A DNA stretch of 51,306 nt from Ramlibacter sp. (GTDB lineage Bacteria; Pseudomonadota; Gammaproteobacteria; Burkholderiales; Burkholderiaceae_C), in NCBI GenBank assembly GCA_013815685.1, contig JACDFR010000026.1, forward strand, positions 1-51,306. The letters run 5' to 3'. Position 1 is the first letter of the stretch; the number at the start of each line of letters is the position of its first letter. Of this stretch, positions 1 to 8,439 are shown one piece after another. The position numbers and the translations under genes are program-made. The notes beneath the pieces were generated by a model, which worked only from the letters and a program-made list of their open reading frames with translations, did no database searches and was not told the DNA's origin.

Positions 1-141
1 CGCGCGCTTCCGCTCGCCCGACACCGGCGCTGAGCTTGCTCCTACATCGTTTGCCTGTTATGGCTCATGCGCGGCCGATGCAACGAATCAAACAATCTTG
101 TGACGGGGCGTCTGTGTCACGCACCTCAGGTAACAACTGCG

Positions 142-1677
142 ATGAATTCGTACTCCATCGATACAAAACAAGGCGCGAAATGCATCGCGCTGTCATTGCT
201 CGCGCTCTGGCTGACCGCTTGCGGCGGCGGCGGTGGCGGGGATTCGGGCACGGGCCCGCAGGCCAGCAACGGTGGCGATGCAGTCGCACCAACGCCCGCC
301 CCCGAGCCGGAAACAATTCCCTCACCCGCGCCCGCGCCCTCGCCCGTTTCGGCGCCTCCACCGCCCCCCCCGCCTCCTGCGCCACCGGCCGCCGGTCCGG
401 TGGCCGTGACCGGCATGTCGCAGCAAGCAGCGCCCAATGGCAGCTACTCGGTCACCTCCAGTTCGACGCCGACGGTGGTGATCACGCTTCCCGCGAACGA
501 GAGCCTGCAAGCCGGTGACAAGGTGACGGTCACCGGGCAAAGCGCGGCCCGCTGGCGCCTCGCGCAGAACGCCGGCCAGTGGGTGGTGACGACCAGCCTG
601 CCCGGCAACGTGGCGCCGGGCGCGACCTGGACCGAGCGCGTACCCGACGCGGCATCGCCCACCCTGAAATGGGCGGGCACGGCTTCCTCGGCCAGCGGCA
701 ACCGCATCGCGGCAATAGCCAACCCCGGCGGCATCTACCTTTCCGTGGACGCGGGTGCGAGCTGGACCCGCAGCACGGCGCCCTCGGGCAACTGGACCCA
801 GGTGCTCATGTCGGCCGATGGCACCAGGCTCGCCGCAATCGCAGGCGGTGTGCTCCACACGTCGGGCGATTCCGGGCAGACCTGGGTGGCACGCACCGGC
901 CCATTCTGGCAGGGCGTCCACGTGACGGACGATGGCCAGCGCGTGGTCGGCGCCGCCATGGGCGGGACGCTGCAGATTTCCAGCGATGGCGGCGCCACGT
1001 TCGCGCCGGTCGCGGGCATGGCCAACCGGGACTGGCGCACTGTCGCGGGCTCAAGCGACGGCACGCGCCTGGTCGCCGTCGCCTCGTTCTATGGCGGCGA
1101 TCCGGCCAACCAGGGTGTCTATGTCTCCACCGACAGCGGCGCCACCTGGACACGCCGGCTGACCACCGGCAACTGGACGTTCGCCGCAGCCAGCGCCGAC
1201 GGCATGCGCATGGCCGTGCTGGACCAGGGTGGCCACCCGTGGGTCAGCGACGACGGCGGCGCCACGTTCACGCAGCGCTTCGGCTACAGCATCTGGAGCG
1301 GGCTGGCCGTCTCGCGCGACGGCCGGGTCGTGGCGGCGCAAGAGCCGCGCGCCGACGCGTATGGCTACCACGGCTACAACTTCATCAGCAACGCGGGCGG
1401 CGCCGACCCCTGGGATTGGCACGGCGGCGCCGGCGCCATGGACCTCTGGTGGCGGGGTATCAGCCTGTCCCAGGACGGCAACTGGATCGTCGCCGTCGAC
1501 AACGGCAACCCGACGGGCGGCGGCGGCAAGATCTTCACCACGACCGGCAACCGCACTTCGGGGGGCACCCTGGGCTCCATCAGCGGCGGCCAGAACCAAA
1601 TGATCGAAGTCACCTACCAGGGCAACGGCCGCTTCACCGTCACCGGCCAGGCCGGCGGGCCCTTTGCGATTCGCTAG
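142..1677 (+). CDS. Secreted lipoprotein with BNR/sialidase-like beta-propeller repeats
   Basis: About 511 residues. A type II signal peptide ends in the lipobox LTAC and is followed by a glycine run, so the protein is probably a lipid-anchored envelope or surface protein. Next comes a Pro/Ala-rich spacer (about residues 45-90), then repeated blocks of the form D-GA-W followed by SADGTRLAA or SSDGTRLVAV, typical of BNR/Asp-box propeller blades. The C-terminus carries a short beta-rich segment ending in FAIR. I start at the ATG at 142, because earlier in-frame starts would add an N-terminus that breaks the signal peptide; only a weak AGGT lies upstream. No catalytic residues are recognisable, so a binding or structural role is more likely than sialidase activity. 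A strong terminator follows. Confidence 0.8.
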   Translation: MNSYSIDTKQGAKCIALSLLALWLTACGGGGGGDSGTGPQASNGGDAVAPTPAPEPETIPSPAPAPSPVSAPPPPPPPPAPPAAGPVAVTGMSQQAAPNGSYSVTSSSTPTVVITLPANESLQAGDKVTVTGQSAARWRLAQNAGQWVVTTSLPGNVAPGATWTERVPDAASPTLKWAGTASSASGNRIAAIANPGGIYLSVDAGASWTRSTAPSGNWTQVLMSADGTRLAAIAGGVLHTSGDSGQTWVARTGPFWQGVHVTDDGQRVVGAAMGGTLQISSDGGATFAPVAGMANRDWRTVAGSSDGTRLVAVASFYGGDPANQGVYVSTDSGATWTRRLTTGNWTFAAASADGMRMAVLDQGGHPWVSDDGGATFTQRFGYSIWSGLAVSRDGRVVAAQEPRADAYGYHGYNFISNAGGADPWDWHGGAGAMDLWWRGISLSQDGNWIVAVDNGNPTGGGGKIFTTTGNRTSGGTLGSISGGQNQMIEVTYQGNGRFTVTGQAGGPFAIR

Positions 1678-1698
1678 ACGCTTCACGGGAGAGCACAG

Positions 1699-1728
1699 GC
1701 ACCGGGCCGCGAGGGCCGGTGCTTTTTT
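1699..1728 (+). terminator. Rho-independent terminator
   Basis: A GCACCGG / CCGGTGC stem is closed by a short GC-rich loop and followed directly by six T residues. It lies 21 bases after the stop of the propeller lipoprotein gene. Confidence 0.85.
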
Positions 1729-1910
1729 GCGCCCTGTTGCCGTAACTTGCACTCGCGCTGGCCGGCTTGGGGGCCGGGCCACCGAAGAGTCCAGGAAATG
1801 CCCATGGCGCAGTCGGGTGCGCCCCGTCCTACACCAACAGCGGATCAATACCCCTGGTCTATTCCACCGCCAAGGCGATGCTGTGTGATGTTCGTACCCA
1901 GGAGAATGCC

Positions 1911-2084
1911 ATGAGCACCCCCCGGTCCCCCATGGGAAGCGCCGACGAAGCGGAAGACCTGCCCGACGGCCGGATGCCTGCGACCCCCGACGAAGACGGC
2001 CCGCACGACGTGCCGGACGACAAGGTGATCGAGAAGACATTGCCCACGGTGCCAGTTTTCGGGAATGGCAGCGGTCCCCGCTGA
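1911..2084 (+). CDS. Small acidic hypothetical protein (57 aa)
   Basis: A hydrophilic protein of 57 residues, rich in Asp, Glu and Pro, with no signal peptide or membrane segment. The ATG at 1911 is preceded by AGGAG seven bases upstream, which argues for real translation; a longer in-frame extension to 1767 lacks such a site. No family is recognised. It stands alone between a terminator and a secreted-protein gene. Confidence 0.55.
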   Translation: MSTPRSPMGSADEAEDLPDGRMPATPDEDGPHDVPDDKVIEKTLPTVPVFGNGSGPR

Positions 2085-2203
2085 TACGGTTGAGCCCGCG
2101 CACCAATGCGGCTGCGCTACCGGCTTTGTCCTACAAACTTTCAGCGCCCCCGCACGTTGAGTATCAGGCCGGAATCGCCGGCTACACAAAAGGAACTCAT
2201 CAA

Positions 2204-2617
2204 ATGAACAAGACCCTGATCGCCATCGCCGCCGCACTGAGCCTCGGTTTCTCGGCCAGCAGCTTCGCCGCCGCCCCCGTTGGCGCGCCGATGACCGGCG
2301 CCTCGGCCGCCAAGCCTGCGGCCGGCAGCACCGCCACCGGCTCCACCGGCGCTTCCATGGGCAGCACTGCCGGCACCTCGGGCACCGCTGGTAGCACCAG
2401 CACCAGCACCGATACCAAGGCCACCGCCAAGGCCGACGTCAAGGCCATGCAAAAGCATGCCGATGGCGACTACAAAGCCGCCAAGGCCAAGTGCAAGCCC
2501 CTGAAGGGCGACGAGCAGAAGGCCTGCACGAAAGACGCCAAGGCCGCCCACGTGAAGGCGGAAGCCGACATCAAGCGCGCCAAGGCCGACATGAAGATGG
2601 CCAACAAGAAGTCCTGA
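2204..2617 (+). CDS. Secreted Ala/Lys-rich small protein
   Basis: About 137 residues. A Sec signal peptide (MNKTLIAIAAALSLGFSASS, cleavage near AFAA) is followed by a Gly/Ser/Thr/Ala linker (about residues 30-70) and a Lys/Ala-rich helical region with repeated KADxK and KAAK patterns and two cysteines. It resembles small periplasmic proteins often annotated as TolA-like in Burkholderiales, but that likeness may only reflect composition. The start is set by AGGAACTCATCAA before the ATG and by the intact signal peptide. A strong hairpin follows. Confidence 0.75.
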   Translation: MNKTLIAIAAALSLGFSASSFAAAPVGAPMTGASAAKPAAGSTATGSTGASMGSTAGTSGTAGSTSTSTDTKATAKADVKAMQKHADGDYKAAKAKCKPLKGDEQKACTKDAKAAHVKAEADIKRAKADMKMANKKS

Positions 2618-2629
2618 TCAGCTTCGCGC

Positions 2630-2671
2630 AACGGCCGTCCTTCGGACTCGCGAAGGACGGCCGTTCGGCTT
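2630..2671 (+). terminator. Perfect 15-bp hairpin, probable bidirectional terminator
   Basis: AACGGCCGTCCTTCG at 2630-2644 pairs perfectly with 2651-2665 across a six-base loop and is followed by a T-rich stretch. It lies between the secreted Ala/Lys protein and the convergent DUF2272 gene, so it may serve both. Confidence 0.75.
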
Positions 2672-2693
2672 TGGGTTCTGCAAGAAGGGACGC

Positions 2694-3698
2694 TCAATTC
2701 CTCAGTTGCAGCAACACCACCCATGAATTCCTGCTGAGGTTGGCGTTGCAGTCGCGCCCCTGAATGCAGTCATCAGCCCTGCCGATCCGGAAATAGGCGC
2801 TGCTCAAGGTTTTCTTGGCGTTCAACGTCATTTTTCGCAGCGTGACGGACTGGAAGACATTGCCGCCGATGGACTCGATCTTGGAGTCGCCGCTTTCATC
2901 CGAGCGCGTGACCAGCTCGCAATGCATCGGAAACGATGTGGGCTGCGGGCGGGCACGGCGCAGCGCCAGCTCGCTGAGGAGTGAAGTGTAGTCACGGATA
3001 CCGCCCGACCGCTCTCGCGTGTAGCACATCAGATCGCCCGCCCTCGGCTTGGTGACGGCAATGTCGCAGGCGCGGAAGGCGTAAGCGGTCTGAGCGCTCT
3101 CCAGCTCAGCCGACGAAGCCAGCACGGCCTTGTCGACGTAATCGACGTGGCTGTCGGAGAACTCGAACTCATGCGAACCGAAGCCGCTCTTTTTCATCAC
3201 GTAGCTGATGAAAGCGGCCGACCAGGGATGGTCCACCAGTGCGCTTCGCAAGAAAGCGCTGGCGGTGGCGGCAAGTTCCCGCTCATCCAGCCGTCCGGCC
3301 GAAAGCGCACCCGAGGCACCGTCGATGCGGCCCAGGAGCCCCTGCCGATCGATCCGGCTTTCTGTGGATGCACGGAACGTGAACGGCAGGTCCGGCTCGA
3401 GCGCCGCCCAGAACTGGGCCACCCGTTCCCAGGTGGGTGTGCTATCCCCCTCCGGGCGGTCGAATTCAGCTTCGTGAAAACCGATCCTGACGATGCCGCC
3501 GGCGCGGTTGATGAGTTGGCCCCCGAACAAGCGATGCTGCATCTGCGCTTGCGCTATCGCTTCGGCGGCGCGCACATCCCGCGCCGGCCTGGCCGAGGCG
3601 CCGGTGCAGCGCTGTTCAAGCTGGCGTGCCCGATCCATCGCGCCGGCTTCGTGGGAAAGCAGCGCGATCACCAGGGGCACCCACCATTTCACCTGCAC
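2694..3698 (-). CDS. DUF2272 domain-containing exported protein
   Basis: About 334 residues. The GTG at 3698 is preceded by AGGAG at six bases and begins a signal-peptide-like stretch (QVKWWVPLVIALLSHEAGA); the ORF extends further upstream without such support. The body carries the DUF2272 signature WSAAFISYVMKKSG, followed by a region with paired cysteines (FRACDI, DLMCYTRE, MHCELV, and DCIQGRDC near the C-terminus). DUF2272 proteins resemble the CHAP/NlpC fold, and a cell-wall role has been suggested for them; that is inference here. It converges on the upstream secreted-protein gene. Confidence 0.75.
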   Translation of the reverse strand: MQVKWWVPLVIALLSHEAGAMDRARQLEQRCTGASARPARDVRAAEAIAQAQMQHRLFGGQLINRAGGIVRIGFHEAEFDRPEGDSTPTWERVAQFWAALEPDLPFTFRASTESRIDRQGLLGRIDGASGALSAGRLDERELAATASAFLRSALVDHPWSAAFISYVMKKSGFGSHEFEFSDSHVDYVDKAVLASSAELESAQTAYAFRACDIAVTKPRAGDLMCYTRERSGGIRDYTSLLSELALRRARPQPTSFPMHCELVTRSDESGDSKIESIGGNVFQSVTLRKMTLNAKKTLSSAYFRIGRADDCIQGRDCNANLSRNSWVVLLQLRN

Positions 3699-4042
3699 AT
3701 TCCACTCCTGCTTTTTGTTCGAGGCCGCCCATATCGTTCGACCGCCGCCCCTGATCGGCCAGCATATCATCCGGTGTCGCAACCTTGCGTGCGTGCCTGT
3801 GCACCAGCTCGATGGGCGTCGGCATGAGCCGAACTTAGCGGTCCGCGGCGCAGGCAACTACTCGGCTATGACAAACGCAGCCGCCGAGCAATCTGTTGCA
3901 GAGTTTCCTGCTGTGGTGGTTTCGTCCTACATAAGCTCAGCAGATGGCGACCTAAGATGAAATCTCATCAATAGCGGGTCACCATGGCTAACAGCAGTAC
4001 CAGCCTCACCTCACCCGGCACCGTCCGGAAATTCTCATTGCC
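3699..4042. other. Intergenic stretch without a recognised gene
   Basis: This 344-base gap separates the divergent DUF2272 and lipoprotein genes and should hold both promoters. I could not find a convincing -35/-10 pair. The end of the stretch contains an ATG at 3984 whose frame does not match the following lipoprotein. Confidence 0.4.
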
Positions 4043-5281
4043 GTGGCAGCCGCAGCGCTCAGCGCCTGCGGCGGCGGTGGTTCCGGCAGCGAGGGCTCGC
4101 CGCCCGGCTCGGGCCTGAACAGCCAGGAAGTGCAAAGCGCCAAGGCCAGCAAGAGCCCCGGCCTGCTGGCGAGCGGCGCCGGCACCGTCAACATGGCGGG
4201 CGACGGCGACCAGCATGTGCGCGCGGTCGGCGCGTTGGCCGATGGGGGACACACCGTGGCCTGGCTGACCGAAGCCACGCCGGGCGGTGCGGCGTCCATG
4301 TCCCTGCAGCGATTCGATGCGGCCGGCGCCAAACTCGGCGCGCAGGTGGACATCGCGCTCGATGTCGATCCCACCAGTGTGGCACTGGCCGTGCACGGCG
4401 ATGGCGGCGTGGCGGCGGCCTACCGCGCGACCCGGTCGCCGTCCCCGGCCGAGCCCTGGATCGTGAGCTCGGGCATTTATGTACGGCGCTTCGACGCCGG
4501 CGGTGCGCCCTTGGGCGGCGAAACCGAAGTGGTGTCCGTGGTCCAGAACCAGGCCGGCGCCCGCACGCTTTATTACGTCGCCGACCCCGCCATCGTGTCG
4601 TGGCAGGACGGCAGCTTCGTCATCGGCTGGGCTTCTATCCGCGAGGATTACACGGGCCGGGTCCCCGAATTCCAGACGCAGCGCTACGACGGCCAGGGCC
4701 AGCCTGTGGGCGCGCGGCTCAGCGTCGGCAGCGGCGATGCGAACACGTCCTTCAAGCTCACGGCGGTGCCGGCCGGCGGCTATCTGGTTTCCACGTTCAG
4801 GCGTGTGGCCGGCGAACTGCATGCCAGGTTCAGCCAGGTCGACCTCGGCCATACGATCGCGCTGCCTTACACGGCGGACGGCCTGCCCGCGCACTCGATC
4901 CTGCTGCCGCTGGCACGGGGCGGTTACGTGCTCCTGTCCGCGCAGGACGGTGCGGCCAGCAGCCAGCTCTTCGACGGCAACGGAAATGTGGCCGGTGCGG
5001 CCCGCGCGCTTGCATCGCTGCCCACCTTTGCCGGCGCCCTCGCCGACGGAGGCTTCGCCGCCTTCTGGGCAAGTGCCGGGACCGAGCAGGTGGTGGCCCA
5101 GCGATTCGACGGCACCGGCGCCGCAGTGGGCGAGCTGCTGCACATCGATACCGATGGCGCCGTGCCGCAAGCGGCCGGCACGCGCGACGGCGGCCTGGCG
5201 CTGGCCTGGTCGGCGGCCGGTCCGGGCGGCGACCTGGACGTCATGACACAGCGTTTCCTGCTGCCTGCACCATCCAGGTAA
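4043..5281 (+). CDS. Putative lipoprotein with repeat ectodomain; leader possibly frameshifted
   Basis: The body of about 400 residues follows a lipobox-like LSAC plus glycine run. It contains recurring units of the type QRFDAAGAKLG, RRFDAGGAPLGG, QRYDGQGQPVG and QRFDGTGAAVG, spaced as in beta-propeller-like surface proteins. The only in-frame canonical start is a GTG at 4043, which leaves just eight residues before the lipobox Cys and no basic n-region. The frame is open upstream to a TAA at 3989 but has no ATG, GTG or TTG there. A nearby ATG at 3984 runs in another frame. Function is unknown; the protein is probably surface-exposed. Confidence 0.65.
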   Translation: MAAAALSACGGGGSGSEGSPPGSGLNSQEVQSAKASKSPGLLASGAGTVNMAGDGDQHVRAVGALADGGHTVAWLTEATPGGAASMSLQRFDAAGAKLGAQVDIALDVDPTSVALAVHGDGGVAAAYRATRSPSPAEPWIVSSGIYVRRFDAGGAPLGGETEVVSVVQNQAGARTLYYVADPAIVSWQDGSFVIGWASIREDYTGRVPEFQTQRYDGQGQPVGARLSVGSGDANTSFKLTAVPAGGYLVSTFRRVAGELHARFSQVDLGHTIALPYTADGLPAHSILLPLARGGYVLLSAQDGAASSQLFDGNGNVAGAARALASLPTFAGALADGGFAAFWASAGTEQVVAQRFDGTGAAVGELLHIDTDGAVPQAAGTRDGGLALAWSAAGPGGDLDVMTQRFLLPAPSR

Positions 5282-5314
5282 TGCCGGCTCCGGGCCGGTG
5301 GCCGCGAACGCTGC

Positions 5315-6034
5315 TCAAGGCAGCGTCTTCAGCGCCCCGATGACGGCCAGGTGCACCGGATACACGAGGTAGAACGCCAGCTTCAAGCGCGGCGCCGAGA
5401 CCGGCAGGCTGCGCACACCCCAGGCGATGGGCAGGCAGGCCAGTGTGCCCAGCATGGCGGGTGCGCCGCCGAACGAAGCGTTCAGCCATCCCGTGCACAG
5501 GAACATCAGGCCGGCCAGCAGCGCGGCATCGCCCTTGCGTTCGGCGCACCACAGGTAGAGCGTTGGCACCAGGAAGACACCCGCCAGCCCGAATTCGACC
5601 CATGAGGACGCGATCGCGGCGGCCATGCAGACGGCGACACGCAGCGCCACCGATGCCGGGCTGGCCAGGGTCCAGCACAGGACAGCCCCCAGTCCCAACG
5701 TCCCCAGCACATTCACCAGCGCCGGCTCGCCCCGGGCCCAGATCGACGGGAGCACGCTCACGGCGCACCACAGCGCGAGCCGTCCCGCGCTTCGCGCCGC
5801 GCGGGCTGCCCGGTCGCCGCCCCGCGCGAGGTTCGCTGCGAACACGAGCGCAAAAAGGGGAAACGCGATGCGGCCGAGCGCGAAGATCCAGGTGTGATGT
5901 CCATGGCCGAGCAGGTGGCGCCCGACGTGATCGAGGAACATGGACGCGAGGGCGATCCATTTGAGCGCCTCGAGCTGGCCGTCCCGAAAGCCAAGGGGCG
6001 CGGGGGAAGAGGGGGATGTACCCATCGCTTGCAT
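5315..6034 (-). CDS. TraX family membrane protein
   Basis: About 239 residues with roughly seven or eight hydrophobic segments. The N-terminal signature LKWIALASMFLDHVGR and the following GRIAFPLFALVFAANL match the TraX family, named for the F-pilin N-acetylation protein and related to acyltransferase-3-like membrane proteins. There is no conjugation locus nearby, so acetylation of another substrate is possible. Starts at 6034 or 6025 (MGTSPSS) are equally plausible. Confidence 0.8.
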   Translation of the reverse strand: MQAMGTSPSSPAPLGFRDGQLEALKWIALASMFLDHVGRHLLGHGHHTWIFALGRIAFPLFALVFAANLARGGDRAARAARSAGRLALWCAVSVLPSIWARGEPALVNVLGTLGLGAVLCWTLASPASVALRVAVCMAAAIASSWVEFGLAGVFLVPTLYLWCAERKGDAALLAGLMFLCTGWLNASFGGAPAMLGTLACLPIAWGVRSLPVSAPRLKLAFYLVYPVHLAVIGALKTLP

Positions 6035-6088
6035 GGTCCGCGGCGGCGATGCAGCCGGCCCAGTCTCCCCGCAGGCGATGCGCTCGAG

Positions 6089-6298
6089 CTACGCCGGGTC
6101 GGTACCCGCCGGGCTACCGTCGTAAGGCGTTTGCTGACTTCTCTGCTTTTCCTGATCGATCATCGTGGCGAGGGCGCTCTCGGCACCTTCGCCGCTTCGG
6201 GGCGTGGGCGTCACCGGTTCCACAGACTTGACTGTCTGGTCGCCAGCCTGCGGCGCGGATTCAGCCTGATAAGACCCTGAGTCTGATGTTGCTGCCAT
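6089..6298 (-). CDS. Doubtful small hydrophilic ORF (69 aa)
   Basis: A polar ORF rich in Ser, Thr, Glu and Gln with no known domain. No clear ribosome binding site precedes it, and its codon use is less GC3-biased than its neighbours. It lies in a 490-base gap (6035-6525) between the TraX gene and a small plus-strand gene; apart from this ORF I see no gene in that gap. It may be a small unrecognised protein or chance. Confidence 0.25.
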   Translation of the reverse strand: MAATSDSGSYQAESAPQAGDQTVKSVEPVTPTPRSGEGAESALATMIDQEKQRSQQTPYDGSPAGTDPA

Positions 6299-6525
6299 AT
6301 GGCCGTTCGTGACTGGCCGAAAATCCGGCCTAGTGCGAGAGTAGCCGTTTCGAAGTCACCGCAGCGTAGGAGAATGCCGCGCAAGCATCGCAAGAACATC
6401 TGCACAACAGTCAGCGGGAGGCCCGGCGTATAGACCAGCTGCTGCCCCGCAGCACACGAATTCGGCGCGGTAAGGGCTCGAAAAAGCGGCATCTCAGCTG
6501 AAGGGACGGTGATAATGTCAAGCCC

Positions 6526-6723
6526 ATGGACCGCGAATCACAACGCTTCGAGCGGATCCGCGAGCTGTGGCGCCAACGCCCGCCAGACAAGCGGTGCGTC
6601 ATTGACATCATGCATTTCGAGGAACTGTTACTGGCGACTCAACCGGAGCTGCTCGACGGTGTGGACGCGAAGTACAAGTTCCTGATGAAGGTCTTGTGGG
6701 AAGACATTATCGACCATTCATGA
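6526..6723 (+). CDS. Small hypothetical protein (65 aa)
   Basis: A compact, charged, probably helical protein with natural-looking composition (FERIRELW, FEELLLATQPELLDG, MKVLWEDII). No family is recognised and the ribosome binding site is weak. It is less GC-biased than its neighbours and ends 19 bases from the convergent FKBP gene. Confidence 0.5.
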   Translation: MDRESQRFERIRELWRQRPPDKRCVIDIMHFEELLLATQPELLDGVDAKYKFLMKVLWEDIIDHS

Positions 6724-6742
6724 GCTCATCGGTGTCGAAAGG

Positions 6743-7150
6743 CTAGCGGCGAACGCCAAGCAATTCGATCTCGAACTGTAGCGTTGCATTGGGCGGAATC
6801 AGGCCTGCGCCGGCACCGCGTTCGCCATAAGCGATGGCCGGCGGGCAGGTCAGGCGCGCCTTGCCACCGGGTTTCATCAACTGCACGCCCTCGGTCCAGC
6901 AAGGGATGACGCGGTTGAGCGGAAACTCGGCCGGCTGGCCGCGCTTGTGCGAGCTGTCGAATTCGCGGCCGTCCTGCAACGTGCCCCGGTAGTGGACGCT
7001 GACTGTGTCCGTGGCGACGGGGGACGCGCCCGATCCTTCCGCGAGCGGCTGGTAGACCAAACCGCTGCGGGTGGTGACAGGCGCTGGCGCCTGCGCCAGC
7101 GCGGCGTGAGAAAGAAAGGACAGCGCCGCAGCGCAAAGCAGGGTACGCAA
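6743..7150 (-). CDS. FKBP-type peptidyl-prolyl cis-trans isomerase, exported
   Basis: About 135 residues. A signal peptide (ending near HAALAQ) precedes a single FKBP domain with the family motifs VSVHYRGTL, GREFDSS, PLNRVIPCWTEGVQLMKPGG, PPAIAYGERGAG and IPPNATLQFEIELL. It should catalyse proline isomerisation during folding of periplasmic proteins. The start is a TTG at 7150 with AAGGAG about six bases upstream; longer in-frame extensions have no such site and would destroy the signal peptide. It is divergent from the DUF456 gene across 81 bases. Confidence 0.9.
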   Translation of the reverse strand: MRTLLCAAALSFLSHAALAQAPAPVTTRSGLVYQPLAEGSGASPVATDTVSVHYRGTLQDGREFDSSHKRGQPAEFPLNRVIPCWTEGVQLMKPGGKARLTCPPAIAYGERGAGAGLIPPNATLQFEIELLGVRR

Positions 7151-7231
7151 GAGAACTCTCCTTGGTTGGGCGAACAGTGTGGCACAGCCCGCGCTGGTAC
7201 AGTGGTCGCGCCGCGACAAGAAAGGAATGCT

Positions 7232-7714
7232 GTGGCCGACACTCTCTGGTGGACCCTGAGCACAGCCCTCATCGTGGTCGGCCTGGCAGGCATCGTGCTG
7301 CCGGCGCTGCCCGGCACACTTTTCGTTCTGGCAGGCATCGTTCTGGGCGCATGGATCGATGGGTTCGTGCGGGTCGGGTGGTTTGCCGTCGCAGCCGTCA
7401 CGGTGCTCGCGGTAATCGCCTGGCTGATGGACTATGCCGCCGCCTTGCTGGGCGCCAAGCGCGTCGGCGCGAGCCGGCAGGCGGTGATCGGCGCGGCGCT
7501 GGGGACGGTCGCCGGCATCTTCATGGGTTTGGTGGGCGTCTTCTTCATGCCCCTGGTCGGCGCGGCCATCGGCGAGTACATCGCCCGCAAGGATCATTTG
7601 CGCGCCGCCAAGGTGGGCGTTGCCACCTGGCTGGGGCTGATGGCCGGAATGCTTGCCAAGGTGGTGCTGGCGTTCACCATGGTCGGCATCTACCTGGTCG
7701 CACTGCTGTTCTAG
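7232..7714 (+). CDS. DUF456 family membrane protein
   Basis: About 160 residues, almost entirely hydrophobic, with Gly-rich transmembrane segments. The patterns IVVGLAGIVLPALPGT and MDYAAALLGAKRVGASRQAV are characteristic of DUF456. The start is a GTG at 7232 with AAAGGA upstream. Function is unknown. The last four bases overlap the end of a convergent ORF. Confidence 0.85.
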   Translation: MADTLWWTLSTALIVVGLAGIVLPALPGTLFVLAGIVLGAWIDGFVRVGWFAVAAVTVLAVIAWLMDYAAALLGAKRVGASRQAVIGAALGTVAGIFMGLVGVFFMPLVGAAIGEYIARKDHLRAAKVGVATWLGLMAGMLAKVVLAFTMVGIYLVALLF

Positions 7715-8022
7715 CGGCCCAGCGAACTCATCTTCACTGCGACGGTCTGCAGTGCCCCGGACGGCCTGGCCGCCGCTTGCCGGACCTTGTGCTCCGAGGA
7801 TGAATTGCAAGCGGCCCGGCCGGCGGTGGACGTCTTGGCGCAAGCAGCCACCATCTCCGGCCCCATCTTTTCGGCCGTCACCGCAGGATAGCCAATGACC
7901 GCAGCCATCGCGATGAGCAAAAACCGGATGCGCCAGATGAAGGTGGGGGAAACCAATGAGTCAATCCTTGTTCGAGCACTTGCCCGGTTCGGTGTTTTGC
8001 GGTGCTTTCGCTTACCCGCCAT
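7711..8022 (-). CDS. Hypothetical single-pass membrane protein
   Basis: About 103 residues from the ATG at 8022. There is a basic N-terminus (KRKHRK), one hydrophobic segment near residues 31-48 (WRIRFLLIAMAAVIGYP), then a short exported-type tail with two cysteines. AGGTGA lies just before the ATG. No family is recognised. The ORF could begin further upstream, and its reality is uncertain. Confidence 0.4.
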   Translation of the reverse strand: MAGKRKHRKTPNRASARTRIDSLVSPTFIWRIRFLLIAMAAVIGYPAVTAEKMGPEMVAACAKTSTAGRAACNSSSEHKVRQAAARPSGALQTVAVKMSSLGR

Positions 8023-8143
8023 TTCACCTGGGGACAAGACCCGTGGGCGTAGGCAGGGTCCGCAAGTTGGTAAACCCTGCGCAAAGAAGGGTGCAGCCGG
8101 CAAGCACATCGCCGCAGGGCGCAGTCGGCGCGCAATACAGAGA

Positions 8144-8386
8144 TCAGGCCCGGCCTGAATCCGCCCCGCTGTCGATAGGGCCGGGTGCGCAATTCACGCC
8201 GCCGTGGCGCTGCGCCAAGTACTCGCGCACCGCCTTGGCTTCGTACCCCACCGCGCGAATCGCCTCCTCGAGGCCTTCGCAGGTCGTGTGCAGGCTGACA
8301 GCCCACTCGTCGAGTTGATCGGCCTGGATACGGCGGTTGTCGGGATTGCCTGGCGTGGTGGTGTCAATGTCCATGGTGATCGGCAT
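8144..8386 (-). CDS. DUF3606-like small protein
   Basis: About 80 residues. A region around NRRIQADQLDEWAVSL, then GLEEAIRAVGYEAKAVREYL, matches the pattern of DUF3606 (an E..W...L helix, then AV..VG..A..VR.YL). DUF3606 proteins are small, common in Burkholderiales and uncharacterised. Starts at 8386 or 8374 are possible; neither has a strong ribosome binding site. Confidence 0.65.
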   Translation of the reverse strand: MPITMDIDTTTPGNPDNRRIQADQLDEWAVSLHTTCEGLEEAIRAVGYEAKAVREYLAQRHGGVNCAPGPIDSGADSGRA

Positions 8387-8439
8387 CGGTTGGCGGCGAT
8401 AGTACTCAGCGCGACAGCCGGCGCGCGTAGGAGAACACC

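Noticed and set aside
5308..5326. Hairpin ACGCTGC/GCAGCGT between the convergent lipoprotein and TraX genes as a terminator
   Set aside because: The stem is fair, but it overlaps the TraX stop codon and lacks a T-run; kept as a note only.
6211..6492. 93-codon minus-strand ORF
   Set aside because: No ribosome binding site, no domain and unnatural composition; it overlaps the other weak ORF in this gap.
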